Origin: CBDCUC01 sp965222485
GTDB lineage: Bacteria; Pseudomonadota; Alphaproteobacteria; Rhizobiales; Hyphomicrobiaceae
Length of the DNA stretch: 64,000 nucleotides
Direction: 5' to 3'
Assembly (NCBI GenBank): GCA_965222485.1
Contig: CBDCUC010000040.1
Span: forward strand, 1,988,663-2,052,662
The notes below the pieces were generated by a model. It worked only from the letters and a program-made list of their open reading frames with translations, was not told the origin of the DNA and did not search any database. The translations under genes were made by a program, and so were the position numbers. Positions 43,740-53,145 of the stretch are shown here, in pieces. Numbering within the stretch: position 1 is the first letter of the stretch; each line of letters begins with the position of its first letter.

Positions 43740-46700
43740 ATGGAGAGTCCAGTGGCACAGCGTATCGAATTTTTTTCGCGTATCGGTTCTTTTTTTTCAG
43801 GTTCTGAGCAGCCTTCGGAGCTGACATCTAACGGTTACACGCAGCTCGCCCAGGCCGATGGGAATACGGCCAATGACGCTAATGGCGCGACCGTGACGCT
43901 GCCCCCGTCAATAGCCGGCGCGACCGTCACAAAGACCTACACGTCCTCGGAAGGTGCCAAGATAGAGCTGGGCTCCGGCACTGCGATTGACAAAGTCATC
44001 ATTTTTGCGGGCAATCTGTATTTCGTACAGCCGGACGGTTCGGTCGTCGTCATCATAGATGGCGCGAAGTTTGTGCCGACGCTCATTGTGCTCGGAGCCG
44101 AGATTCCAGCCCTTGAGTTGGCCAGGACCATTGAGGGTGCCGGCGAAGACGTGCCGACCGCCGGACCGGTCACGGCAAATGACAGTAGCGGCGGAAGCTT
44201 CGCCGTACCCCCTGGCCAAATCGGGCCCCCGCTCGATTTAACCGCTCTGCTTCCACCGACAGCGCTTCAGTTCGGGTTGTCTCTGCCTAGGTTTTTCGAA
44301 GGCCTATTTGACAAGGAAGAAGGTGGAGCGACGGGAACGGTTACGCCCGTATTGGGGCCTTTGGAACCACCCACCATAATTCCGGTAGACGATGGCCCGC
44401 TGACCGGCCCCCTGCGTCTCCTTGTAAAGGAAGAGGGGATTGACCCTAATCAGACTGGTCTGGATTTGGCCCCTGGAAATACAGGCGTATTGGGAACAAA
44501 CCAAGCAAGCCCGGAGGAGTCCGACCTGGGCTTCTTCAAAGTCACGTCCGGCACGGGCGATGTAAATTCGGTTGAATTCGGCGCTACAAGCGGCATCGTC
44601 GTCACTCGCGCCGACGGTACCGTGGTTACGCAGATCTCCTGGCAGGTGACGGGGAATGGCAATCTGGTCGGTTCGATCGGCGGTGAGGTTGCGATTATCA
44701 TCGACTTGCAGGGAACGGCGACTGTCGGCACCAACGGCGGGGGAACAATACCCGGCGGCGGTGGTATGGCCTTCATCGAATTTATCGTCACCATCACGGA
44801 CGCATTCCCGCATTCCGAGGTAAACGTCAAAGACAACATCGAGATCACCGGCATTCAGGTTGTCGTAACCGACGTCAACAATCTCTCTGCCAGCGCTGAA
44901 GCGGAGGTTACCGTTGTTGATGACGTGCCGACGTTGACAGTAACGGGTGATCAGTCATCAGCGAACACGGCCCTGGCTGTTGAGCTTGACGAGACGGTCG
45001 GTACGGACCGTGCGAACCCTGCAACAACGGAGACGGCTGATGGCAACACGGACGACGCGGGTCCTGGCCTTGGCCAGGTCACGACGTCTGTTGGTGCTCC
45101 AACGACGGGCGGGCTTGTGAACTTGTTCACGGTCGGCGGCGACGTTGGTTCTGATGGCGGTTCTGACACGGGCGTGTTGAGCTTTGTCGGCTTCCCGCCG
45201 CCGACGAACAACAATCCGACGCCAGTTGCGACCAATCTTTCAGCGACGGACGGCGGTGCGATCTCACTTCTGCTTGTGTCACCGACGTTGATTGAAGGCC
45301 GTGATGCGTCCGGCACGGGCGATCTTGTGTTCACGATCGAGATCGTTACGGACACGAATGGCGATCCTCAGTTACAGACGACGTTGTTTGAGGCGATTGA
45401 CCACGGCGAAGACGGTGCGTCTGGCACGGTTGCGAGCGATGTGTTCGATGAAGACATCACGCTGGTTCTGTCCCAGGCCGGCACGATCCAGCTTCAGTAC
45501 GAAGTGACGCGCGAAGACAATGATGGCGATACGATCATTGTTGCCGGTCAGGTTGACCTGATCAGCGATCAGACTTCGTTGTTCACGTTCGATGATGATG
45601 GACCGACGTTGACTGTAACGGGTGATCAGTCATCAGCGAACACGGCCCTGGCTGTTGAGCTTGACGAGACGGTCGGGGCGGACCGTGCGAACCCTGCAAC
45701 AACGGAGACGGCTGATGGCAACACGGACGACGCGGGTCCTGGCCTTGGTCAGGTCACGACGTCTGTTGGTGCTCCAACGACGGGCGGGCTTGTGAACTTG
45801 TTCACGGTCGGCGGCGACGTTGGTTCTGATGGCGGTTCTGACACGGGCGTGTTGAGCTTTGTCGGCTTCCCGCCGCCGACGAACAACAATCCGACGCCAG
45901 TTGCGACCAATCTTTCAGCGACGGACGGCGGTGCGATCTCACTTCTGCTTGTGTCACCGACGTTGATTGAAGGCCGTGATGCGTCCGGCACGGGCGATCT
46001 TGTGTTCACGATCGAGATCGTTACGGACACGAATGGCGATCCTCAGTTACAGACGACGTTGTTTGAGGCGATTGACCACGGCGAAGACGGTGCGTCTGGC
46101 ACGGTTGCGAGCGATGTGTTCGATGAAGACATCACGCTGGTTCTGTCCCAGGCCGGCACGATCCAGCTTCAGTACGAAGTGACGCGCGAAGACAATGATG
46201 GCGATACGATCATTGTTGCCGGTCAGGTTGACCTGATCAGCGATCAGACTTCGTTGTTCACGTTCGATGATGATGGACCGACGTTGACAGTAACGGGTGA
46301 TCAGTCATCAGCGAACACGGCCCTGGCTGTTGAGCTTGACGAGACGGTCGGTACGGACCGTGCGAACCCTGCAACAACGGAGACGGCTGATGGCAACACG
46401 GACGACGCGGGTCCTGGCCTTGGCCAGGTCACGACGTCTGTTGGTGCTCCAACGACGGGCGGGCTTGTGAACTTGTTCACGGTCGGCGGCGACGTTGGTT
46501 CTGATGGCGGTTCTGACACGGGCGTGTTGAGCTTTGTCGGCTTCCCGCCGCCGACGAACAACAATCCGACGCCAGTTGCGACCAATCTTTCAGCGACGGA
46601 CGGCGGTGCGATCTCACTTCTGCTTGTGTCACCGACGTTGATTGAAGGCCGTGATGCGTCCGGCACGGGCGATCTTGTGTTCACGATCGAGATCGTTACG

Positions 46701-49700
46701 GACACGAATGGCGATCCTCAGTTGCAGACGACGTTGTTTGAGGCGATTGACCACGGCGAAGACGGTGCGTCTGGCACGGTTGCGAGCGATGTGTTCGATG
46801 AAGACATCACGCTGGTTCTGTCCCAGGCCGGCACGATCCAGCTTCAGTACGAAGTGACGCGCGAAGACAATGATGGCGATACGATCATTGTTGCCGGTCA
46901 GGTTGACCTGATCAGCGATCAGACCTCGTTGTTCACGTTCGACGATGATGGTCCGACGTTGACAGTAACGGGTGATCAGTCATCAGCGAACACGGCCCTG
47001 GCTGTTGAGCTTGACGAGACGGTCGGTACGGACCGTGCGAACCCTGCAACAACGGAGACGGCTGATGGCAACACGGACGACGCGGGTCCTGGCCTTGGCC
47101 AGGTCACGACGTCTGTTGGTGCTCCAACGACGGGCGGGCTTGTGAACTTGTTCACGGTCGGCGGCGACGTTGGTTCTGATGGCGGTTCTGACACGGGCGT
47201 GTTGAGCTTTGTCGGCTTCCCGCCGCCGACGAACAACAATCCGACGCCAGTTGCGACCAATCTTTCAGCGACGGATGGCGGTGCGATCTCACTTCTGCTT
47301 GTGTCACCGACGTTGATTGAAGGCCGTGATGCGTCCGGCACGGGCGATCTTGTGTTCACGATCGAGATCGTTACGGACACGAATGGCGATCCTCAGTTGC
47401 AGACGACGTTGTTTGAGGCGATTGACCACGGCGAAGACGGTGCGTCTGGCACGGTTGCGAGCGATGTGTTCGATGAAGACATCACGCTGGTTCTGTCCCA
47501 GGCCGGCACGATCCAGCTTCAGTACGAAGTGACGCGCGAAGACAATGATGGCGATACGATCATTGTTGCCGGTCAGGTTGACCTGATCAGCGATCAGACT
47601 TCGTTGTTCACGTTCGATGATGATGGTCCGACGTTGACTGTAACGGGTGATCAGTCATCAGCGAACACGGCCCTGGCTGTTGAGCTTGACGAGACGGTCG
47701 GGGCGGACCGTGCGAACCCTGCAACAACGGAGACGGCTGATGGCAACACGGACGACGCGGGTCCTGGCCTTGGTCAGGTCACGACGTCTGTTGGTGCTCC
47801 AACGACGGGCGGGCTTGTGAACTTGTTCACGGTCGGCGGCGACGTTGGTTCTGATGGCGGTTCTGACACGGGCGTGTTGAGCTTTGTCGGCTTCCCGCCG
47901 CCGACGAACAACAATCCGACGCCAGTTGCGACCAATCTTTCAGCGACGGACGGCGGTGCGATCTCACTTCTGCTTGTGTCACCGACGTTGATTGAAGGCC
48001 GTGATGCGTCCGGCACGGGCGATCTTGTGTTCACGATCGAGATCGTTACGGACACGAATGGCGATCCTCAGTTACAGACGACGTTGTTTGAGGCGATTGA
48101 CCACGGCGAAGACGGTGCGTCTGGCACGGTTGCGAGCGATGTGTTCGATGAAGACATCACGCTGGTTCTGTCCCAGGCCGGCACGATCCAGCTTCAGTAC
48201 GAAGTGACGCGCGAAGACAATGATGGCGATACGATCATTGTTGCCGGTCAGGTTGACCTGATCAGCGATCAGACTTCGTTGTTCACGTTCGATGATGATG
48301 GACCGACGTTGACAGTAACGGGTGATCAGTCATCAGCGAACACGGCCCTGGCTGTTGAGCTTGACGAGACGGTCGGTACGGACCGTGCGAACCCTGCAAC
48401 AACGGAGACGGCTGATGGCAACACGGACGACGCGGGTCCTGGCCTTGGCCAGGTCACGACGTCTGTTGGTGCTCCAACGACGGGCGGGCTTGTGAACTTG
48501 TTCACGGTCGGCGGCGACGTTGGTTCTGATGGCGGTTCTGACACGGGCGTGTTGAGCTTTGTCGGCTTCCCGCCGCCGACGAACAACAATCCGACGCCAG
48601 TTGCGACCAATCTTTCAGCGACGGACGGCGGTGCGATCTCACTTCTGCTTGTGTCACCGACGTTGATTGAAGGCCGTGATGCGTCCGGCACGGGCGATCT
48701 TGTGTTCACGATCGAGATCGTTACGGACACGAATGGCGATCCTCAGTTGCAGACGACGTTGTTTGAGGCGATTGACCACGGCGAAGACGGTGCGTCTGGC
48801 ACGGTTGCGAGCGATGTGTTCGATGAAGACATCACGCTGGTTCTGTCCCAGGCCGGCACGATCCAGCTTCAGTACGAAGTGACGCGCGAAGACAATGATG
48901 GCGATACGATCATTGTTGCCGGTCAGGTTGACCTGATCAGCGATCAGACCTCGTTGTTCACGTTCGACGATGATGGTCCGACGTTGACAGTAACGGGTGA
49001 TCAGTCATCAGCGAACACGGCCCTGGCTGTTGAGCTTGACGAGACGGTCGGTACGGACCGTGCGAACCCTGCAACAACGGAGACGGCTGATGGCAACACG
49101 GACGACGCGGGTCCTGGCCTTGGCCAGGTCACGACGTCTGTTGGTGCTCCAACGACGGGCGGGCTTGTGAACTTGTTCACGGTCGGCGGCGACGTTGGTT
49201 CTGATGGCGGTTCTGACACGGGCGTGTTGAGCTTTGTCGGCTTCCCGCCGCCGACGAACAACAATCCGACGCCAGTTGCGACCAATCTTTCAGCGACGGA
49301 CGGCGGTGCGATCTCACTTCTGCTTGTGTCACCGACGTTGATTGAAGGCCGTGATGCGTCCGGCACGGGCGATCTTGTGTTCACGATCGAGATCGTTACG
49401 GACACGAATGGCGATCCTCAGTTGCAGACGACGTTGTTTGAGGCGATTGACCACGGCGAAGACGGTGCGTCTGGCACGGTTGCGAGCGATGTGTTCGATG
49501 AAGACATCACGCTGGTTCTGTCCCAGGCCGGCACGATCCAGCTTCAGTACGAAGTGACGCGCGAAGACAATGATGGCGATACGATCATTGTTGCCGGTCA
49601 GGTTGACCTGATCAGCGATCAGACTTCGTTGTTCACGTTCGATGATGATGGTCCGAAACTGGTTGATGCCCCGGTCATGGGCGTCGTCGAAGAAGAGCAC

Positions 49701-52352
49701 CTGAGTGGAGATACCAGCGGGACGATCCCAGAGCTCTCAACCGGCAATGAGGACACAACGGATGATACCGGTATGTCCTTGGACACCGATACGGCCGGCA
49801 ACTTCAATGCGGTTACCAACGTCTTCACCGGTAATGCTGGCAACGGCCAGTCGCTGGCAAATCTTGTCGATTTTGGCAGCGACGGTTTGGGGGCATTTAC
49901 GGCAAAGAATATCACTGGCACAGCGGTCGTTGATACGAACGGCGTGCAGGTCACGTCCAAAAACGAAAACGTGACGTTCACGAGCTTCGACAACTCCGTT
50001 GCCGGACAGACTACACTAACGGCAACGGCGGGAACGCGCACGATCTTCACATTGACGGTCTTCGCCAATGGCGATTGGACAGTCACATTCTACGATCAGA
50101 TCGATCACGCGGCGCCATTATCGCCCACCCTTGCGGAAGAAAACTTGTTGACGCTGGATGTCAGTGGCGCCGTGCTGGCCACCGATGGTGACGGCGATTC
50201 CATCATGTTGTCGGCCAACACCTTCCTGGTCAAAGTCATCGACGACATTCCCGTCGACTTCACACCGAAGGAGGCATTCGTCCTTAATGACACAAATGCC
50301 ATGGCGACTCTCGATCTGGAATTCGCCGAAGCAGTGGGAGCAGATGAGCCTGGCGACGTCGTCTTCATAAACATTCAACAGGGCCAAGCTGCGACGGATG
50401 CCGATGGCAATCTATTGCTGTTCAACGGAAATGAGCAGATCTATCTGTTTGTAAGCTCTGATGGGCATACCCTTGTGGGGTCCACAAATCAGCTCTTTGG
50501 CGCCCAGATAGACACGTACGATCCTGCGACCGATCCAGACGGAGATGGCAGCGTCATTTTCAATGTCGTACTGGATCCTGCCACCGACAAATACAAGGTC
50601 ACCGTCGTGCAGGAGACCGTGTTGAACCAGGAGGCAACATTATTTGATGCGAATAACGACATCGGTGGCGGAAACCCGTTGTATGTTGCGCTGGAAGGTT
50701 CGAACGGGTTGATTGATGCCCTTCTAACAGGCGCCGACGGTGCTGCTGGCTCTCCCCAAACGGTCAATACCAACAACACTGATATCGGTGTCAATACAGG
50801 ACAGGCGATTGGTGGACAGGATGGTTTGGAGCAACTGCGTATCGATTTCTACGATGACATTATCGATACGGGTGCGCCATCTGAGGCGGGTGATTTTGAC
50901 GTTGGAAACCATGAGTTCACCGACACATTCTCGCAGTTTGTCAATCAAGTAACTGCCACACCCGGTGGGAATACGGCGGATATCGTCAGCTTCAGTGTCG
51001 CTGCAATTACGACGGCACCGGAAGGCGCCGATGACTTTGTCTACATCACTGACACAGTTGGGCTTCCACAGGAAAACGTCGGCAGCGCAGACGAGGAACT
51101 GGTGTTCATCACAGAAGTGACATTGGTTCTTGAGGATGGGACCATCGTTACCGGCACACGATCCGGGTTGGATGGCGGCGACGTTAATGGCACCGTTCAA
51201 GGCGAGAACGTAACGCTGATAGACTTCCTTGAAGATGGAACGGTCGTCCTGGATGGAATGTCAGCAAGCCCGCAAGCTGCTTCCAGCTACACGATAAAAT
51301 CGTCAGCCTCGATCACGGGCTCGACTACGTTGACGTTGGCGACGACACTGGCGTTTCTAGGCTTCGCAATTGGGGATCAAGTTACGTTAAATGCCACGAC
51401 ATTCACGGTTACGGACCCCAATACAGAGACAGTACAAACTCTGATCAATGCCCTCGACGCTGATCCTGACGCGTCGGTTAACTTGAACAGCAGCGGCCAG
51501 ATCGTGATCATCGGAGAGTCAACCACCGCGAGCCTCACTCTAGGAGAAGGGGCGCAGGGTACGAACCTCGCCTCACTTGGTCTGACAGCTGGAACAGCTG
51601 ACGCGGATGGATTCAGCGCTGTTCAGGTCAGTTCAATAAATGGGGAACAGTCCTTCAAGCTCGGAAATTTTGTCATAGGCTCTGAGGTGATCCAACAGCC
51701 GATCGAGTTGGAGTTTGATATAGCCGGTACCGACGCAGACTCAGATCAGGTCAACTCAACTCTAAACGTCACGATCCTTCCGGACTCTGGAGACAATGTT
51801 GTCGGCACAGACGGTAACGACAACAATTTGGACGGCAACGACAGCGCCAATTTCATTGCCGGCCTTGGCGGAAACGATGACATCGAAGCGTTTGCCGGCA
51901 ACGATACCATCTATGGTGGCAACGGTAACGACACCATCGATGGCGGCGATGATGATGACCTCATCGTCGGAGGCATGGGTGCCGATAATCTGACCGGTGG
52001 AGATGGCAACGACACATTCTTCTTCGACGCAACAGCCGTAGCCGAAGCTGGTAGCATCTTCGATCTGATCACGGACTTTGATGATCAACAGGATCTCGTA
52101 GAGGTCGATGAGTTGTTGGTCGCGATTTCGACAAACCTTCCAAGCGGTGACACGCTTGCAGACTTTGTGGTGATCGAAGATGAAGCAGGTTCCGCCGATA
52201 CGGATCTTGAGGTGCGTGTGGATGCGGATGGCTCGGCCAACGGCCAGAACTTCCAAACTGTCGCGGAGCTGGATGGCATCACCTCTGGCGATTTCAAGGT
52301 GACCGTGGTGGACTCAGACGGCGATACAGTCTCTGGCAATATTGTTGTTTAG
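43740..52352 (+). CDS. Giant type I secreted RTX adhesin (LapA/BapA-like, T1SS-143 repeats)
   Basis: The 2870-residue protein has an N-terminal retention-like module (residues about 45-165: KIELGSGTAIDKVIIFAGNL, VVVIIDGAKFVPTLIVLGAE, then AGEDVPTAGPVTANDSSGGS), seven near-identical 225-residue repeats (397-1971; each with TVTGDQSSANTALAVELDET and DEDITLVLSQAGTIQLQYEV, DUF5801/T1SS-143-like), a unique beta-rich part, a few RTX nonapeptides (about 2690-2760: GGNGNDTID, GGMGADNLT, GGDGNDTFF) and a C-terminal type I secretion signal. Start: ATG at 43740 lacks a Shine-Dalgarno; a GTG at 43752 follows GGAGAG and may be used. T7 and T8 tracts lie at 43770-43776 and 43790-43797. It is probably held at the surface for attachment or biofilm. 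Confidence 0.92.
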   Translation: MESPVAQRIEFFSRIGSFFSGSEQPSELTSNGYTQLAQADGNTANDANGATVTLPPSIAGATVTKTYTSSEGAKIELGSGTAIDKVIIFAGNLYFVQPDGSVVVIIDGAKFVPTLIVLGAEIPALELARTIEGAGEDVPTAGPVTANDSSGGSFAVPPGQIGPPLDLTALLPPTALQFGLSLPRFFEGLFDKEEGGATGTVTPVLGPLEPPTIIPVDDGPLTGPLRLLVKEEGIDPNQTGLDLAPGNTGVLGTNQASPEESDLGFFKVTSGTGDVNSVEFGATSGIVVTRADGTVVTQISWQVTGNGNLVGSIGGEVAIIIDLQGTATVGTNGGGTIPGGGGMAFIEFIVTITDAFPHSEVNVKDNIEITGIQVVVTDVNNLSASAEAEVTVVDDVPTLTVTGDQSSANTALAVELDETVGTDRANPATTETADGNTDDAGPGLGQVTTSVGAPTTGGLVNLFTVGGDVGSDGGSDTGVLSFVGFPPPTNNNPTPVATNLSATDGGAISLLLVSPTLIEGRDASGTGDLVFTIEIVTDTNGDPQLQTTLFEAIDHGEDGASGTVASDVFDEDITLVLSQAGTIQLQYEVTREDNDGDTIIVAGQVDLISDQTSLFTFDDDGPTLTVTGDQSSANTALAVELDETVGADRANPATTETADGNTDDAGPGLGQVTTSVGAPTTGGLVNLFTVGGDVGSDGGSDTGVLSFVGFPPPTNNNPTPVATNLSATDGGAISLLLVSPTLIEGRDASGTGDLVFTIEIVTDTNGDPQLQTTLFEAIDHGEDGASGTVASDVFDEDITLVLSQAGTIQLQYEVTREDNDGDTIIVAGQVDLISDQTSLFTFDDDGPTLTVTGDQSSANTALAVELDETVGTDRANPATTETADGNTDDAGPGLGQVTTSVGAPTTGGLVNLFTVGGDVGSDGGSDTGVLSFVGFPPPTNNNPTPVATNLSATDGGAISLLLVSPTLIEGRDASGTGDLVFTIEIVTDTNGDPQLQTTLFEAIDHGEDGASGTVASDVFDEDITLVLSQAGTIQLQYEVTREDNDGDTIIVAGQVDLISDQTSLFTFDDDGPTLTVTGDQSSANTALAVELDETVGTDRANPATTETADGNTDDAGPGLGQVTTSVGAPTTGGLVNLFTVGGDVGSDGGSDTGVLSFVGFPPPTNNNPTPVATNLSATDGGAISLLLVSPTLIEGRDASGTGDLVFTIEIVTDTNGDPQLQTTLFEAIDHGEDGASGTVASDVFDEDITLVLSQAGTIQLQYEVTREDNDGDTIIVAGQVDLISDQTSLFTFDDDGPTLTVTGDQSSANTALAVELDETVGADRANPATTETADGNTDDAGPGLGQVTTSVGAPTTGGLVNLFTVGGDVGSDGGSDTGVLSFVGFPPPTNNNPTPVATNLSATDGGAISLLLVSPTLIEGRDASGTGDLVFTIEIVTDTNGDPQLQTTLFEAIDHGEDGASGTVASDVFDEDITLVLSQAGTIQLQYEVTREDNDGDTIIVAGQVDLISDQTSLFTFDDDGPTLTVTGDQSSANTALAVELDETVGTDRANPATTETADGNTDDAGPGLGQVTTSVGAPTTGGLVNLFTVGGDVGSDGGSDTGVLSFVGFPPPTNNNPTPVATNLSATDGGAISLLLVSPTLIEGRDASGTGDLVFTIEIVTDTNGDPQLQTTLFEAIDHGEDGASGTVASDVFDEDITLVLSQAGTIQLQYEVTREDNDGDTIIVAGQVDLISDQTSLFTFDDDGPTLTVTGDQSSANTALAVELDETVGTDRANPATTETADGNTDDAGPGLGQVTTSVGAPTTGGLVNLFTVGGDVGSDGGSDTGVLSFVGFPPPTNNNPTPVATNLSATDGGAISLLLVSPTLIEGRDASGTGDLVFTIEIVTDTNGDPQLQTTLFEAIDHGEDGASGTVASDVFDEDITLVLSQAGTIQLQYEVTREDNDGDTIIVAGQVDLISDQTSLFTFDDDGPKLVDAPVMGVVEEEHLSGDTSGTIPELSTGNEDTTDDTGMSLDTDTAGNFNAVTNVFTGNAGNGQSLANLVDFGSDGLGAFTAKNITGTAVVDTNGVQVTSKNENVTFTSFDNSVAGQTTLTATAGTRTIFTLTVFANGDWTVTFYDQIDHAAPLSPTLAEENLLTLDVSGAVLATDGDGDSIMLSANTFLVKVIDDIPVDFTPKEAFVLNDTNAMATLDLEFAEAVGADEPGDVVFINIQQGQAATDADGNLLLFNGNEQIYLFVSSDGHTLVGSTNQLFGAQIDTYDPATDPDGDGSVIFNVVLDPATDKYKVTVVQETVLNQEATLFDANNDIGGGNPLYVALEGSNGLIDALLTGADGAAGSPQTVNTNNTDIGVNTGQAIGGQDGLEQLRIDFYDDIIDTGAPSEAGDFDVGNHEFTDTFSQFVNQVTATPGGNTADIVSFSVAAITTAPEGADDFVYITDTVGLPQENVGSADEELVFITEVTLVLEDGTIVTGTRSGLDGGDVNGTVQGENVTLIDFLEDGTVVLDGMSASPQAASSYTIKSSASITGSTTLTLATTLAFLGFAIGDQVTLNATTFTVTDPNTETVQTLINALDADPDASVNLNSSGQIVIIGESTTASLTLGEGAQGTNLASLGLTAGTADADGFSAVQVSSINGEQSFKLGNFVIGSEVIQQPIELEFDIAGTDADSDQVNSTLNVTILPDSGDNVVGTDGNDNNLDGNDSANFIAGLGGNDDIEAFAGNDTIYGGNGNDTIDGGDDDDLIVGGMGADNLTGGDGNDTFFFDATAVAEAGSIFDLITDFDDQQDLVEVDELLVAISTNLPSGDTLADFVVIEDEAGSADTDLEVRVDADGSANGQNFQTVAELDGITSGDFKVTVVDSDGDTVSGNIVV
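44928..49652 (+). repeat. Seven tandem 675-bp coding repeats with higher-order structure
   Basis: Copies start at 44928, 45603, 46278, 46953, 47628, 48303 and 48978, all exactly 675 bp. They differ at very few bases. Marker differences (Thr/Ala after DETVG; TTA/TTG in CCTCAGTTRCAG; GGCCAG/GGTCAG; ends GGACCG/GGTCCG) show that copies 2-3-4 recur as 5-6-7, that is, a 2025-bp block was duplicated recently. Copy 4 carries one private change (ACGGATGG at 47272-47279). Confidence 0.97.
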
Positions 52353-52646
52353 ATGCGCTTTCAGGGGGTCTCCTGGTGAGGCCTTCCCTGATCATCGATG
52401 CCGGAGCTTGAGGCAGTAAATACGGGTCGGGATTAACATCCCGGCTCGGCGCGCGTTGGCACCTCCGGTAAACGACCCAATCCTGTGGCGCCCAGATCAC
52501 ACTCCTAATCGGGCTTCGCGCGTCAGGCCTGCTGAACAGCGGTCGGACGTTGCCTTGCACTGCTCAAAGTGTGAATATTCCATCAGAATTTACAGCAATA
52601 CTCTGTGTGCCGGCCAATTGGCAGGCGGCATTTTTGGAGGCGTATA
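52353..52646. other. Intergenic region after the adhesin gene
   Basis: About 294 bp with no gene I can support. TTTTGGAGG (52632-52640) at its end is the Shine-Dalgarno of the next gene. No strong terminator hairpin was found. Confidence 0.5.
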
Positions 52647-53033
52647 ATGGCGTGCCGTAGTGTGAGTGTGTTGGTACTGTTGATTTCGTTTGTCGGCACC
52701 GCTTTGGCCGACGGTATGTATGAGGAGCCAATCCGGCGCAGCTCCTATTGCGCCTATTATGAGAATGCCCATTACATTCTCAATCAGCCGACCATCGAAG
52801 ACATTCGTCATGAGGTCGAGAAGCGCTATGACCACGCGCTCGATGTGTCACTGTCGCGCCGTGCGCACTATTCAACATCGCCATTGTTCACATGGGCGAT
52901 TGAAGCCAAGACAAGCTGCGCCAGGGCTTTGGGGTATCTGAAGCGCTGGAAAATCTGGCGGCCGAAGGTGAAGGACGAGCACGTGCAAAAATGTGAGTGC
53001 TTCCATTCCAGAATGACGGCTTATCTGCGTTAG
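52647..53033 (+). CDS. Small exported cysteine-containing protein in the adhesin locus
   Basis: The 128-residue product from the ATG at 52647 (TTTTGGAGG 6 bp upstream) starts MACRSVSVLVLLISFVGTAL and a signal-peptidase site near ALADG. The mature protein has RSSYCAYYENAHYILNQPTI, SCARALGYLKRWKIWRPKVK and KCECFHSRMTAYL; four cysteines could form two disulfides. It is unlike any family I know. Its place between the adhesin gene and hlyD inside the island suggests a role in secretion, surface retention or adhesin maturation, which is inference. Confidence 0.7.
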   Translation: MACRSVSVLVLLISFVGTALADGMYEEPIRRSSYCAYYENAHYILNQPTIEDIRHEVEKRYDHALDVSLSRRAHYSTSPLFTWAIEAKTSCARALGYLKRWKIWRPKVKDEHVQKCECFHSRMTAYLR

Positions 53034-53145
53034 ACAGCAGAGCAATTGCTAACATATTTAGATGGCGGCTTCTGCGAGCCGCACCAGCCCCGGCCCCGCA
53101 CTGGGCATCATCGGGTGTCGACGTTAGCGCGGGTCGGCCGGATTC

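Noticed and set aside
44951..49405. Repeated antisense frames of 93-134 codons in the adhesin repeats
   Set aside because: They recur only because the underlying 675-bp coding repeat recurs; no start signals or family resemblance.
44928..49652. CRISPR-like or insertion-sequence array
   Set aside because: The repeats are 675 bp, contiguous and in frame inside one protein gene; there are no spacers or terminal inverted repeats.
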